Shown one piece after another: positions 17,648 through 26,296 of a stretch of 60,190 nt of DNA. The stretch is from assembly GCF_000373245.1 (NCBI RefSeq), contig NZ_KB890750.1, forward strand, positions 772,030 through 832,219. The letters are read 5' to 3'. Source of the stretch: Echinicola pacifica DSM 19836 (GTDB lineage: Bacteria; Bacteroidota; Bacteroidia; Cytophagales; Cyclobacteriaceae). Every line of letters begins with the position of its first letter. Position 1 is the first letter of the stretch. Position numbers and translations under genes: made by a program. A model generated the notes under the pieces. That model saw only the letters and a program-made list of their open reading frames with translations, did not search any database and was not told the DNA's origin.

Positions 17648-17696
17648 CTCAGTCCATTCATGCGGCACTTTAAAGTCACAGGCTGAATGGACTGAG
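17648..17696. promoter_or_regulatory. 13-bp dyad upstream of bioA
   Basis: CTCAGTCCATTCA (17648-17660) and its exact reverse complement TGAATGGACTGAG (17684-17696) flank a 23-nt spacer. They sit between the fabD terminator and the bioA start, 86 bp before the ATG. There is no T-tract, so an operator or leader structure fits better than a second terminator. The regulator is unknown. Confidence 0.45.
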
Positions 17697-17781
17697 ATAT
17701 AAAATAGCAAACCAAGGCTATAATCTGCCTTTAGCGCAGCCTAATCACCAGTACCTGGCTGCCAAAAAACGCAAAACTCAT

Positions 17782-19077
17782 ATGACGGAGCGAGAAATCC
17801 TTTCCATAGATCATAATCATATCTGGCACCCTTATACTTCTGCCACGAGGGACACCGACAATCTGGTGGTGAAGAGTGCAAAAGGGGTGTTTCTGGAGCT
17901 GGAAGATGGGCGGAACTTGATCGATGGAATGTCCAGCTGGTGGTCCACCATTCATGGATATAATGTCCCCGAGCTCAACGATGCCATCAACGAACAGCTT
18001 CAGAAGATGGCTCATGTGATGTTTGGCGGTATCACTCATGCCCCTGCAGCAGCCCTGACGAAGAAGCTCCTGTCCATTATCCCTAAGGGCTTGGATCATG
18101 TTTTCTATAGCGATTCGGGCTCTGTGGCGGTGGAAGTAGCTTTAAAGATGGCGCTGCAATACTGGTATGCTGCTGGAAAACCTACCAAAAACCGCTTCAT
18201 TACTGTGCGTAATGGCTATCATGGAGACACCTGGCATGATATGTCCGTCTGTGATCCCGTGACTGGCATGCATAGTATTTTCAATAATCGCTTATCCCCA
18301 CAGCTGTTTCTGGAGGCTCCTCAGTCGAAATTTTCAGGGCCATTTGATCAGGAGGAGGTTCGCAAAATCGAAGCGGTATTATCCGATAATCATCGTGAGA
18401 TAGCAGCATTTATCCTGGAGCCCATTGTGCAGGGTGCGGGAGGAATGCGGTTTTATCATCCAGAATATTTAAAAGCCGTACATGCCTTATGCAGGAAATA
18501 TGATATACTGCTGATAGCGGATGAGATAGCCACGGGTTTTGGAAGAACAGGAAAGCTATTTGCCTGCGAGCATGCGCAGATCAGCCCAGACATCATGTGC
18601 GTTGGGAAGGCACTTACAGGGGGTTATTTATCCTTTGCGGCGACATTTTGCTCCAGCGAGGTGGCCAGGACCATTTCTTCTGGATCCCCGGGGGTATTTA
18701 TGCATGGTCCCACTTTTATGGGAAATCCGCTGGCCTGCGCCACGGCTTTGGCAAGTATAGACCTTCTGCTCGCCTCCGATTGGAGCTCGCGGATTGAGCA
18801 GATTGCAAAGCAACTTAGCGAAAAACTGAATCCACTGAGCAGTCTGGGCCAAGTTGCCGATGTACGAGTACTGGGCGCTATAGGGGTTGTGGAAATGCAT
18901 GAAGCGGTGGACATGCTTTCCATTCAGCAGGAATTAAGTAGTCGTGGATTATGGCTTAGGCCCTTTGGGAAACTTATCTATACCATGCCGCCATTTGTAA
19001 TCACTGAGCAGGAACTTCATCAGGTTACCTCCGCCATGGTGGAGGGAATACGTGCTTATTGTAAATCCAATAAATAG
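17782..19077 (+). CDS. bioA: Adenosylmethionine-8-amino-7-oxononanoate aminotransferase
   Basis: The 431-residue PLP enzyme makes 7,8-diaminononanoate from KAPA using S-adenosylmethionine as amino donor, the antepenultimate step of biotin synthesis. Family marks include HIWHPYTS near residue 13, the [11 protein letters not shown] substrate-site tryptophans (about 52-62), [20 protein letters not shown], the PLP-binding Asp in [17 protein letters not shown] and the Schiff-base lysine K276 in [15 protein letters not shown]. No other bio gene is in the window, so it is detached from the rest of the pathway here. An inverted repeat upstream may regulate it. Confidence 0.93.
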   Translation: MTEREILSIDHNHIWHPYTSATRDTDNLVVKSAKGVFLELEDGRNLIDGMSSWWSTIHGYNVPELNDAINEQLQKMAHVMFGGITHAPAAALTKKLLSIIPKGLDHVFYSDSGSVAVEVALKMALQYWYAAGKPTKNRFITVRNGYHGDTWHDMSVCDPVTGMHSIFNNRLSPQLFLEAPQSKFSGPFDQEEVRKIEAVLSDNHREIAAFILEPIVQGAGGMRFYHPEYLKAVHALCRKYDILLIADEIATGFGRTGKLFACEHAQISPDIMCVGKALTGGYLSFAATFCSSEVARTISSGSPGVFMHGPTFMGNPLACATALASIDLLLASDWSSRIEQIAKQLSEKLNPLSSLGQVADVRVLGAIGVVEMHEAVDMLSIQQELSSRGLWLRPFGKLIYTMPPFVITEQELHQVTSAMVEGIRAYCKSNK

Positions 19078-19172
19078 CAAAAAGTAAAGAAAAAACTGCA
19101 CATTTCACTTAACAATATCGGTAGCTGTCCGTTAGTAGGGTATAACTATTTTGTACACCAAAAACATCTACC

Positions 19173-20000
19173 ATGCCATTTTTAACGAATAAATCCGGCA
19201 AGCAGCCGGTAGATTTATTTTATCAGGATTACGGAACTGGAAAGCCAGTTATTTTGGTCCATGGCTGGCCATTGAGTCATCAAGCTTGGGAAGGCCAGAT
19301 TCAAAGCCTCCTGGAGGCTGGCCATCGGGTAATCGCCTATGATCGCAGAGGCTTTGGCTTATCCTCTCAGCCTCTCGAGGGCTACGACTATTCCTCACTT
19401 GCAAGTGACTTACGAGAAATCATTCTCCAGCTCGACCTTCAGGAAGTTTCCATTGTGGGATTCAGCATGGGGGGCGGCGAAGTGGTCCGCTATCTTACCA
19501 ATTATGGCCCCGATCGCATCGCTAAAGCAGCACTTATTGCTTCCATCATTCCTCTAGTCGCTCAGAAATCCGACAATCCCCATGGCGTACCTGCAGAGGG
19601 TTTAGAGGAGATTATGGAGGCCTTAAAAACCAATAGAGTCGGCTTTTTGAAAGATTTTCATAAGAACTTCTATAATTTTGAGGAGAATAAAGATCGACTA
19701 TCAGAAGCCAATTTGGACTATGATTTCTCCATCGCTTCCCACGCCTCCCCTATCGCCACCATCAAAGCTGCTGAGGCCTGGGCGGGCACAGACTTCCGTC
19801 AGGAACTTAAAAATGTCACCGTCCCCACCCTAATCGTCCATGGGGATGCCGATAATATTGTACCTATAAAAACCTCTGGAGACCAGGCCGCAGAAGGTAT
19901 CGCCAATCGTGAATATCATATCCTTAAAGGCGCACCACATGGGCTAAACCTCACTCATAGAGAGGATTTGGATAAATTATTGATCGAATTTTTGAAATAA
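19173..20000 (+). CDS. Alpha/beta hydrolase (arylesterase/haloperoxidase type)
   Basis: A 275-residue cytosolic serine hydrolase of the cofactor-free haloperoxidase/arylesterase group. The oxyanion-hole strand is VILVHGWPLSHQAWEGQ. The nucleophile elbow is GFSMGGGEVVRYL with Ser at about residue 98. The acid is Asp in LIVHGDADNIVP and the histidine is in LKGAPHGLNLTHRED near residue 251. The triad is therefore intact and the length normal. It has its own terminator at 20003-20040. The physiological substrate is not known. The peroxidase label of such proteins often reflects a side activity. Confidence 0.88.
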   Translation: MPFLTNKSGKQPVDLFYQDYGTGKPVILVHGWPLSHQAWEGQIQSLLEAGHRVIAYDRRGFGLSSQPLEGYDYSSLASDLREIILQLDLQEVSIVGFSMGGGEVVRYLTNYGPDRIAKAALIASIIPLVAQKSDNPHGVPAEGLEEIMEALKTNRVGFLKDFHKNFYNFEENKDRLSEANLDYDFSIASHASPIATIKAAEAWAGTDFRQELKNVTVPTLIVHGDADNIVPIKTSGDQAAEGIANREYHILKGAPHGLNLTHREDLDKLLIEFLK

Positions 20001-20002
20001 AT

Positions 20003-20050
20003 AATTCCCCCTTTGAGAGCAAACTATCAAAGGGGGAATTTACTTTTTAG
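20003..20050 (+). terminator. Terminator after the alpha/beta hydrolase
   Basis: A perfect 14-bp stem (AATTCCCCCTTTGA at 20003-20016, complement at 20027-20040) with a 10-nt loop, followed by TACTTTTTAG, directly after the stop codon. Confidence 0.9.
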
Positions 20051-20324
20051 TCATTTTCAACTCTAATCAAACCTGATCTAACTAATTGCCATGATAGGTA
20101 AACTGCCATCCCAGCTCCTAAAATCCAGGTAATACCTATTCATAGTATTAGGATAGGAGAAATATTATTAATGGATATCACTGACCTTGCTGCAAGCAAA
20201 GAATAAAATCCATGAGGTCTCCAAAGTTGAATGGTCCAATACTTCTATTTCTGTATAGATTTTGCAGCTAAACGGAGGGATTTTCTATGTTCATTTTATA
20301 AATTTGTGGCAAAACAACGAATTC

Positions 20325-20660
20325 ATGACCTTTTTAGAGAAAGTAAAATCCAGCCCAGAGCAAATAAGCTTCCAGGAAACGATCAGCTATATTGATGCGA
20401 ATTATCATTTTGAGCCCTGCCAATTCACCAATGGAAACACGGTAAATGAAGCGGGAAAAAATAACGGATCGTGCAAGATATTCAGTTTGGGGCAGCAATT
20501 AGAACTCAGTAAAGAGCAGACGCTGCAATTATTTGGGGATATATACAGGAATGATGTATTAGGAAATCCCGAGGGAACTGATCATCAGAACATTCGAAAT
20601 TTTATGGATAGCGGCTGGCAAGGTATTGCCTTTGAAGGCCAGGCCTTAAGGGCCAAGTAA
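20325..20660 (+). CDS. HopJ type III effector family protein
   Basis: The 112-residue product matches the HopJ family, first named from a Pseudomonas effector but found widely in non-pathogens. Recognised stretches are FTNGNTVNEAGKNNGSCKIFSLGQQL, LFGDIYRNDVLGNPEGTDHQNIRNFM and the final GWQGIAFEGQAL. I place the start at 20325 (MTFLEKVKSS), which fits the family. The frame is open back to 20262 but the added residues are not conserved-looking. There is no signal peptide and no type III secretion gene in the window, so the effector label should not be taken as function. The role is unknown. It ends at a terminator shared with the convergent MATE gene. Confidence 0.82.
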   Translation: MTFLEKVKSSPEQISFQETISYIDANYHFEPCQFTNGNTVNEAGKNNGSCKIFSLGQQLELSKEQTLQLFGDIYRNDVLGNPEGTDHQNIRNFMDSGWQGIAFEGQALRAK

Positions 20661-20706
20661 TCCTGGTTTAGGAATATTAATAGCTTCAGGAAGCTAGATT
20701 TTCTAC

Positions 20707-20745
20707 CACCGGCCTGACCCTAAAAAGAATCAGGCCGGTGGGTTT
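20707..20745. terminator. Shared terminator between convergent hopJ-like and MATE genes
   Basis: CACCGGCCTGA (20707-20717) and its exact complement (20730-20740) close a 12-nt loop between the two convergent stops. The plus side is followed by GGTTTATT. Confidence 0.75.
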
Positions 20746-20746
20746 A

Positions 20747-22138
20747 TTAGATCTTTAAGGTCTTCCATTTCCCCTTATTAAAGATATAAGCACTTACCAG
20801 CGCATGGACCGAGTGCCCCACTGCAATGGCTATAAAGACGCCCTTAGCACCAAGCCCCCAATACTGACTAAGGAAATAAGCCAGGGGCAGCTGAAACATC
20901 CACAAGACCCCAATATTAATCAAAGTTGGAGTACGGGTATCTCCCGCGCCATTTAGGGATTGGCTCATCACCATGCCATAGGCAAAAAACACATACCCCA
21001 AACATATAATGCCCAAGCCTGTGGATCCCACCGCTACCACTTCTGCATTATCATTAAACAAAGCAATAATATAGGGTCCAAAAATAAAGAATAGCAGACC
21101 TATGCTTCCGAGAAATATAGCGGTAAAATGAGCTGATTTCCATGCCGACTGCTCCGCTCTATCGGCAAATCCTGCCCCAAGGTTTTGACCAACCAAAGTG
21201 GCGGAAGCATTAGAAAAGCCCATTGCAGGCAATAATGCAAATATTATCAATCGAATGGCGATGGTAAAGCCCGCCAAGGCTATACTTCCTGAGCTGGACA
21301 CTATGCGCATCAGCACGATCCAACTGGCCGATTCTATCAGGAACTGGCCCATCCCACCCATGGCTATTTTCAATATATTCCGGACCATAGGCCACTTCCA
21401 CTGTAAGTGACTTGCCTGGTACTTGATTATGGATTTGCCACCAAAAAGCACGGATAGCTGATAGATAACGCCAACTGACCTGCCGATGGTGGTGGCCCAG
21501 GCGGCACCTTCCAAGCCCATGGCAGGGATGAAGCCTAAACCAAAAATCAATAGTGGATCCAATACAATATTAATCCCATTGGCCAGCCAGAGGGTGCGCA
21601 TGGCGATCACAGCATTGCCAGCGCCACGGAAGACACCATTGATCAAGAAAAGCAGCATTACACTAATATTCCCGCCAAAAATCACCTGTGTATATCGAAA
21701 TCCGCTATCCACCAGCTCAGGCTCGCCACCCATAAGCATCAGCAGGTCTCTGGCAAACCAAAAACCCAGGGCACCTACCACCAAAGCTAAGATGGTGCAG
21801 ATGCCTATTGCTTGAAAGGCCGCTTCAGAAGCCTCCACCCGCTTCTTTTCGCCGATTCTACGTGCCACCACTGCCGTGGCGGCCATACTCAAGCCGATGG
21901 CCACCGAATACACGATGGTCAGTACAGACTCCGTAAGCCCCACCGTGGCGACAGCCTGTACGCCCAGCTTCCCCACAAAGAAAATATCGACCACCGCAAA
22001 CAGCGATTCCATCAACATCTCCAAAATCATAGGAATCGATAGATAAAATATAGCCTTGCGGATACTCCCCACCGTAAAGTCAAGGTCCTGACCCGTGAGC
22101 GCAGCTTTGAAGTGTTGGATTATTTTTTGAAATGTCAT
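20747..22138 (-). CDS. MATE-family multidrug efflux transporter
   Basis: This 463-residue inner-membrane protein has twelve hydrophobic segments in two similar halves, each starting with a MATE repeat. The first half has SIPMILEMLMESLFAVVDIFFVGKLG, the usual family opening, followed by VATVGLTESVLTIVYSVAIGLSMAATAVVARRIG. The second half has GMGQFLIESASWIVLMRIV and ALAGFTIAIRLIIFALLPAMGFSNASATLVGQNLGAG. MATE proteins export cationic drugs or metabolites in exchange for sodium or protons. The cargo is unknown. It stands alone. Confidence 0.93.
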   Translation of the reverse strand: MTFQKIIQHFKAALTGQDLDFTVGSIRKAIFYLSIPMILEMLMESLFAVVDIFFVGKLGVQAVATVGLTESVLTIVYSVAIGLSMAATAVVARRIGEKKRVEASEAAFQAIGICTILALVVGALGFWFARDLLMLMGGEPELVDSGFRYTQVIFGGNISVMLLFLINGVFRGAGNAVIAMRTLWLANGINIVLDPLLIFGLGFIPAMGLEGAAWATTIGRSVGVIYQLSVLFGGKSIIKYQASHLQWKWPMVRNILKIAMGGMGQFLIESASWIVLMRIVSSSGSIALAGFTIAIRLIIFALLPAMGFSNASATLVGQNLGAGFADRAEQSAWKSAHFTAIFLGSIGLLFFIFGPYIIALFNDNAEVVAVGSTGLGIICLGYVFFAYGMVMSQSLNGAGDTRTPTLINIGVLWMFQLPLAYFLSQYWGLGAKGVFIAIAVGHSVHALVSAYIFNKGKWKTLKI

Positions 22139-22333
22139 AATAAATAAAAATGCAGTTGGAAAATGTCCACTTGAAAATCAGGTATAGTGCTACCTAATAT
22201 GGACTAAATAGTAAACCGATCGCTTGATTATGACTTCATGATGGGACAAAATTGATTATTTTTGAATAAAAATACACTATCCTAAAAGATAATTTTTTAG
22301 TTCATAAGGTATAAATCCTTAAAACCAAAAGGC

Positions 22334-22816
22334 TCATTCCCTCCATTTCTCCACTTTGCCCAGGTCCTTACATTCCTCCAAGAGATCCTGGATAGACTTC
22401 TTATAGAGTGGATGAATAAAATCAGGCATTATTTCCGCCAAAGGCGCGAGGACAAACTTCCGCTCCCTCATATATGGATGAGGGACAACCAGATCTGGCT
22501 CCTGGATCAGCTGCTTTCCAAAGAATATAATATCTATATCCATGGTTCTATCCCCCCATTTGATATCCCTTTGTCGGCCCAGCTGAGTTTCCACCTGCTG
22601 AGCGAAAGCAAGCGTATCCATAGGATTCAGGGGAGTCCACATGCATAGGGCCTGATTTAGAAAGCCCTGCTGGGCCACACCTCCCCAAGCGGCAGTTTCA
22701 TATATTGAGGACTGCTTATCCAAAGTGAATTTCTCCAACAAAAGTGCCTTTGCTTCAGAGATAGCGGAAAATCTATCTCCCAAATTGCCACCGATTAAAA
22801 AGGTAACCTGCTCCAT
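22334..22816 (-). CDS. folK: 2-amino-4-hydroxy-6-hydroxymethyldihydropteridine diphosphokinase
   Basis: This 160-residue enzyme transfers pyrophosphate from ATP to 6-hydroxymethyl-dihydropterin in folate synthesis. The N-terminal LIGGNLGDRFSAI is the usual start. The substrate-binding YETAAWGGVAQQGFLNQAL lies near residue 40. WGDRTMDIDIIFFG, about residue 91, gives the two metal-binding Asp residues (DIDI), and VVPHPYMRERKFVLAPLAEI completes the signature. It is divergent from sppA with an 85-bp gap that must hold both promoters. Confidence 0.95.
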   Translation of the reverse strand: MEQVTFLIGGNLGDRFSAISEAKALLLEKFTLDKQSSIYETAAWGGVAQQGFLNQALCMWTPLNPMDTLAFAQQVETQLGRQRDIKWGDRTMDIDIIFFGKQLIQEPDLVVPHPYMRERKFVLAPLAEIMPDFIHPLYKKSIQDLLEECKDLGKVEKWRE

Positions 22817-22901
22817 GGAATTGTGGTATTTTAGATTGCAAAGCTAAAAGAAATAAGAAAAAAGCTGTATTTTCGAGCCAAGAAAATCAAACAGAATAAA
22901 T

Positions 22902-24659
22902 ATGAAATTTTTAGGCAACGTGCTGGCGGTAATAGTTGGATTGATGGTATTTTCCTTTATTGGAATAATATTATTCGCTGGGCTCATCACTCTCTCTGCC
23001 TCAGAAGATACGGTAAGTGTAAAAGAAAATTCGCTTTTGCACCTGAAATTAGACAATGTGGTGCTCGTGGAGAGGACGGCCGAAGATCAGCTGGATCTTT
23101 CCTCCTTTGGCCCCTTGGCCTCGCAGTATCAGATGGGAATCTCCAATATCAAAAAGGCTATCCGCACTGCTAAAGAAAATGAAAATATTAAGGGAATATA
23201 TTTGGAGGCCGGAATGGTCATGGCCAGCCCTGCGGCATTGACGGAAATCCGTCAGGAGCTTCGGGATTTTAAGGAATCAGGAAAATTTATTATTGCCTAT
23301 GGGGAATTATTCTCCGAAGGCGGGTACTTCCTTGCTTCCGAGGCCGATGAGGTTTACCTCAATCCACTTGGCGGATTGGAGTTTAATGGACTGAGCTCGG
23401 AAGTATTATTCTTCAAAGGTCTATTTGAGAAATTAGAAATAAAGCCGGTTATCTTCCGTGTGGGAGAATATAAGAGTGCCGTGGAGCCCTTTATCCTTGA
23501 TAAGATGAGCGATGCCAATCGTCGTCAGACGGAGATATTCTTAAATGACCTTAATGATTACATGATACAGGGAATCGCTGAAAGCCGGTCTCTGGATGCT
23601 GCAACACTTAAGGAGGTCAATGATCAGATGCTGGTCAGGAAACCTGAGGATGCCCTAAGCCATAAACTCGTGGATGGCATATGGTATGATGATCAGGTGA
23701 AGGATCTGCTTCGGGAGAAGTTAGGCTTAGAGGAAAATGACGAAATTCCGGTGATCAATATCACTAATATCAATAAAACAGCAAAGACCAAAAACATTAG
23801 CGCTGGCGATCGAATCGCAGTCATCGTGGCAGAAGGAGAAATCCAAAGTGCTGAAATGGAAGGCACTATAAGTTCGGAGGTATTTGCCAAAGAAATCAAG
23901 GAGGCCCGCTTAGACGAGGACATCAAAGCGATCGTGCTCCGTGTGAATTCCCCGGGAGGCTCAGTGTTGGCTTCTGAAGTGATCTGGAGAGAAGTGAATG
24001 AGGCCCGTAAGGTAAAGCCTGTAATCGCCTCTATGTCTTCAGTGGCTGCTTCTGGTGGATATTATATCTCTGCCCCAGCGGACACCATTGTGGCGCAGCC
24101 AAATACCATCACCGGTTCCATCGGTATTTTTGGGATGTGGTTTAATGCCAAAGATCTATTAAACAATAAACTCGGCATCACCACCGATGTCGCTAAGACG
24201 GGTGAGTTTTCGGACTTTATGAACCCTACCCGTGAACTTACTGAGCTGGAAAAAAGCATTATTCAAAATCAAATTGAAGATGGCTATGATACCTTTATTC
24301 AGCGAGTGGCTGATGGCAGAGGGATGAGCAAGGAGGCCGTATTGGAAGTGGCCTCAGGAAGAGTATGGAGTGGCATCCAAGCTAAGGAAAATGGCTTAGT
24401 CGATGTACTGGGAGGCTTGGATGATGCGATAGAAATAGCCGCTGCCAAAGCTGGACTCACCGACAACTATCGGGTACTCTATCTGCCAAAACAAAAGAAC
24501 ATCCTTGAACAAATCATGAGTGAGTTCGGTGCAGATATTGAAGCTCGCTATGTGCGCTATCGATTCGGTGACACCTATCAGCTGTATCAGCAGATCGAAA
24601 AGGTGAAGAAAATGCAAGGAGTAATGGCTCGAGTGCCTTATGATATTACCGTAAAATAA
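22902..24659 (+). CDS. sppA: Signal peptide peptidase SppA (67K type)
   Basis: This 585-residue membrane-anchored serine protease degrades cleaved signal peptides at the periplasmic face. An N-terminal anchor (VLAVIVGLMVFSFIGIILFAGLITL) is followed by two ClpP-like halves. The catalytic pair is split between them, as in the E. coli enzyme: the general-base lysine is K191 in VGEYKSAVEPF in the first half and the nucleophile is S384 in SVAASGGYYISAPAD in the second. LRVNSPGGSVLASEVIW is the oxyanion region. The length matches the duplicated long form rather than the short form of Gram-positives. It ends at a terminator shared with the convergent RND operon. Confidence 0.95.
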   Translation: MKFLGNVLAVIVGLMVFSFIGIILFAGLITLSASEDTVSVKENSLLHLKLDNVVLVERTAEDQLDLSSFGPLASQYQMGISNIKKAIRTAKENENIKGIYLEAGMVMASPAALTEIRQELRDFKESGKFIIAYGELFSEGGYFLASEADEVYLNPLGGLEFNGLSSEVLFFKGLFEKLEIKPVIFRVGEYKSAVEPFILDKMSDANRRQTEIFLNDLNDYMIQGIAESRSLDAATLKEVNDQMLVRKPEDALSHKLVDGIWYDDQVKDLLREKLGLEENDEIPVINITNINKTAKTKNISAGDRIAVIVAEGEIQSAEMEGTISSEVFAKEIKEARLDEDIKAIVLRVNSPGGSVLASEVIWREVNEARKVKPVIASMSSVAASGGYYISAPADTIVAQPNTITGSIGIFGMWFNAKDLLNNKLGITTDVAKTGEFSDFMNPTRELTELEKSIIQNQIEDGYDTFIQRVADGRGMSKEAVLEVASGRVWSGIQAKENGLVDVLGGLDDAIEIAAAKAGLTDNYRVLYLPKQKNILEQIMSEFGADIEARYVRYRFGDTYQLYQQIEKVKKMQGVMARVPYDITVK

Positions 24660-24761
24660 TAGATCATCACCTTTCGATTATATCTTCGGAAAATTTTTCT
24701 GGTTTATAAATCGATAGACATCATTCGACTTAATAATAAGTATTCTTAATAGAATTAAATA

Positions 24762-24797
24762 AACAAGCCTCCTCAAGGATAATTGAGGAGGCTTGTT
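24762..24797. terminator. Bidirectional terminator between sppA and the RND operon
   Basis: A perfect 15-bp stem (AACAAGCCTCCTCAA at 24762-24776, complement at 24783-24797) with a 6-nt loop lies between the convergent genes. T-rich sequence follows on both strands. Confidence 0.92.
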
Positions 24798-24823
24798 TTG
24801 TTGGAGACCTATAGGATCTATGA

Positions 24824-26296
24824 TCAGGAAGCTCCCTCAGCAGGTTCTTCCAGTACAGGTTCACTCATTGATCCTCCTAGCGCTTTATATAGATCCACGA
24901 GGCTTTGCAGCTTCTGAGTCTTAAGGCCTACATAATCCAACTCGGCCTCCAACGCTCTATTTTGAGAATTGATTACATCAAGATAGTTGGCATAGCCCAC
25001 CGAAAACATGGTGTTGGCATTAGAGATGGACCTCCTTAGCACCAATACCTCGTCAGTTTTCAGACGAAGCTGACTATCCAGAGAGGAGTACCGATTTACC
25101 ATATCCAGTACCTCCAGGTAAGCATTCAAGGCCGTTTGCTCATAATCGAGGAAGGCTATTCTCTGGGAGGCTTTCGCCTGCTCAAAGGAAGCCCTGATTT
25201 GCCCTTTATTGAATAGTGGCGCCATCAATCCCGCTCCTGCTTCATAGAAGGTGGAGGCTGGGCTCAAAAACAATTTGCTAAACTCAAAGGCATTAAATCC
25301 TGCCGAGCCGAATAGCCTAATACTTGGAAAGAAAGCCGCTCTGGCGGACATGGCATCTGCTTTAGTTGCTTGCAGCTCCATCTCAGCCTGCTGGATGTCG
25401 GGTCTTCTCTGAAGGAGATTGGCCGGCACCCCAAGGTGGATGATCTCTGGTACGAAGTCCACCTGAGAAAGGGTGGTGCGCTGTAGCCCTTCCTCATAGG
25501 TTCCAAGCAAGCTCATCAAGGCAATTTCTGCTGACCTCAGCTCCCGCTCCCTTTGTATCAATAGGGACTTGGAATTTAACAGCTGAGCCTCGAATTGATC
25601 CACTGCCAACTGAGTTTCTTTGCCAGAATCCTTCAGGTCTTTGGAGAGCTGATAGGCCATTTCCTGATGCGCTATATTCTTGCTAAGGATAATAATTTCC
25701 TCATCCAGCCCCACCATCTTATAGTACAGCTTGGCGACCTTTGAGATCAGCTGAGTTTTGACGAGGTTGGCAGCCTGCTGAGAGCCTAACCATCGAGCAA
25801 CAGCCGCCTTCTTTTTCTGCTTGAATTTGCCCCATAAATCTAATTCCCAAGAAAAATCCGCTCCAATAGCGAAATTTCGGTAGGGGTCAGGGATATGCTG
25901 ATCTTCTGTAAGATTTTCTGAGAAATTAGTATCATAATTTCCCACTCCATCCATGGTATAATCGCCAAATTTCTTCTGGCTGGCGCCCAGCATTCCATTG
26001 ACAGTAGGAAGCCAAGCTTTCTTTCCTTGCGTCATTTGGATAGTAGCGATCTGAATCCTTTCCATAGTCTTCAGCACGTCCTGATTGGACTGCAGTGCTG
26101 TGGAGATCAATCGCTTCAACTTCTCATCCTCAAAGAAAAGATTCCAATTCTCCTCCGCCATGGTTCCTGATGAATCCTCCGCATAATGATAATCAAGCGG
26201 GATATCCAAGGATTGGTCTTCTACTATTTCTCCGGATTTACATCCCCAGGCCATAGAAAGGATCAGGGCGCTACCGATGATATATTGTCTTTTCAT
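24824..26296 (-). CDS. RND efflux outer-membrane lipoprotein (NodT/TolC family)
   Basis: The 490-residue protein is the outer-membrane channel of a tripartite pump. A short signal peptide ends MAWGC, giving a probable lipid-anchored Cys near residue 19. Two outer-membrane-efflux repeats follow, with the coiled-coil helices ATMERIQIATIQMTQGKKAWLP and LLQRRPDIQQAEMELQATKADAMSARAAFFPSIRL, the latter being the family's most conserved region. The ATG overlaps the stop of the pump gene in an ATGA, so the two are coupled. A substrate cannot be assigned. Confidence 0.93.
   Translation of the reverse strand: MKRQYIIGSALILSMAWGCKSGEIVEDQSLDIPLDYHYAEDSSGTMAEENWNLFFEDEKLKRLISTALQSNQDVLKTMERIQIATIQMTQGKKAWLPTVNGMLGASQKKFGDYTMDGVGNYDTNFSENLTEDQHIPDPYRNFAIGADFSWELDLWGKFKQKKKAAVARWLGSQQAANLVKTQLISKVAKLYYKMVGLDEEIIILSKNIAHQEMAYQLSKDLKDSGKETQLAVDQFEAQLLNSKSLLIQRERELRSAEIALMSLLGTYEEGLQRTTLSQVDFVPEIIHLGVPANLLQRRPDIQQAEMELQATKADAMSARAAFFPSIRLFGSAGFNAFEFSKLFLSPASTFYEAGAGLMAPLFNKGQIRASFEQAKASQRIAFLDYEQTALNAYLEVLDMVNRYSSLDSQLRLKTDEVLVLRRSISNANTMFSVGYANYLDVINSQNRALEAELDYVGLKTQKLQSLVDLYKALGGSMSEPVLEEPAEGAS

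Noticed and set aside
20325-20660. Pathogenicity effector role for the HopJ-family gene
   Set aside because: The family name comes from one plant pathogen. There is no secretion system, and the gene has a housekeeping setting.
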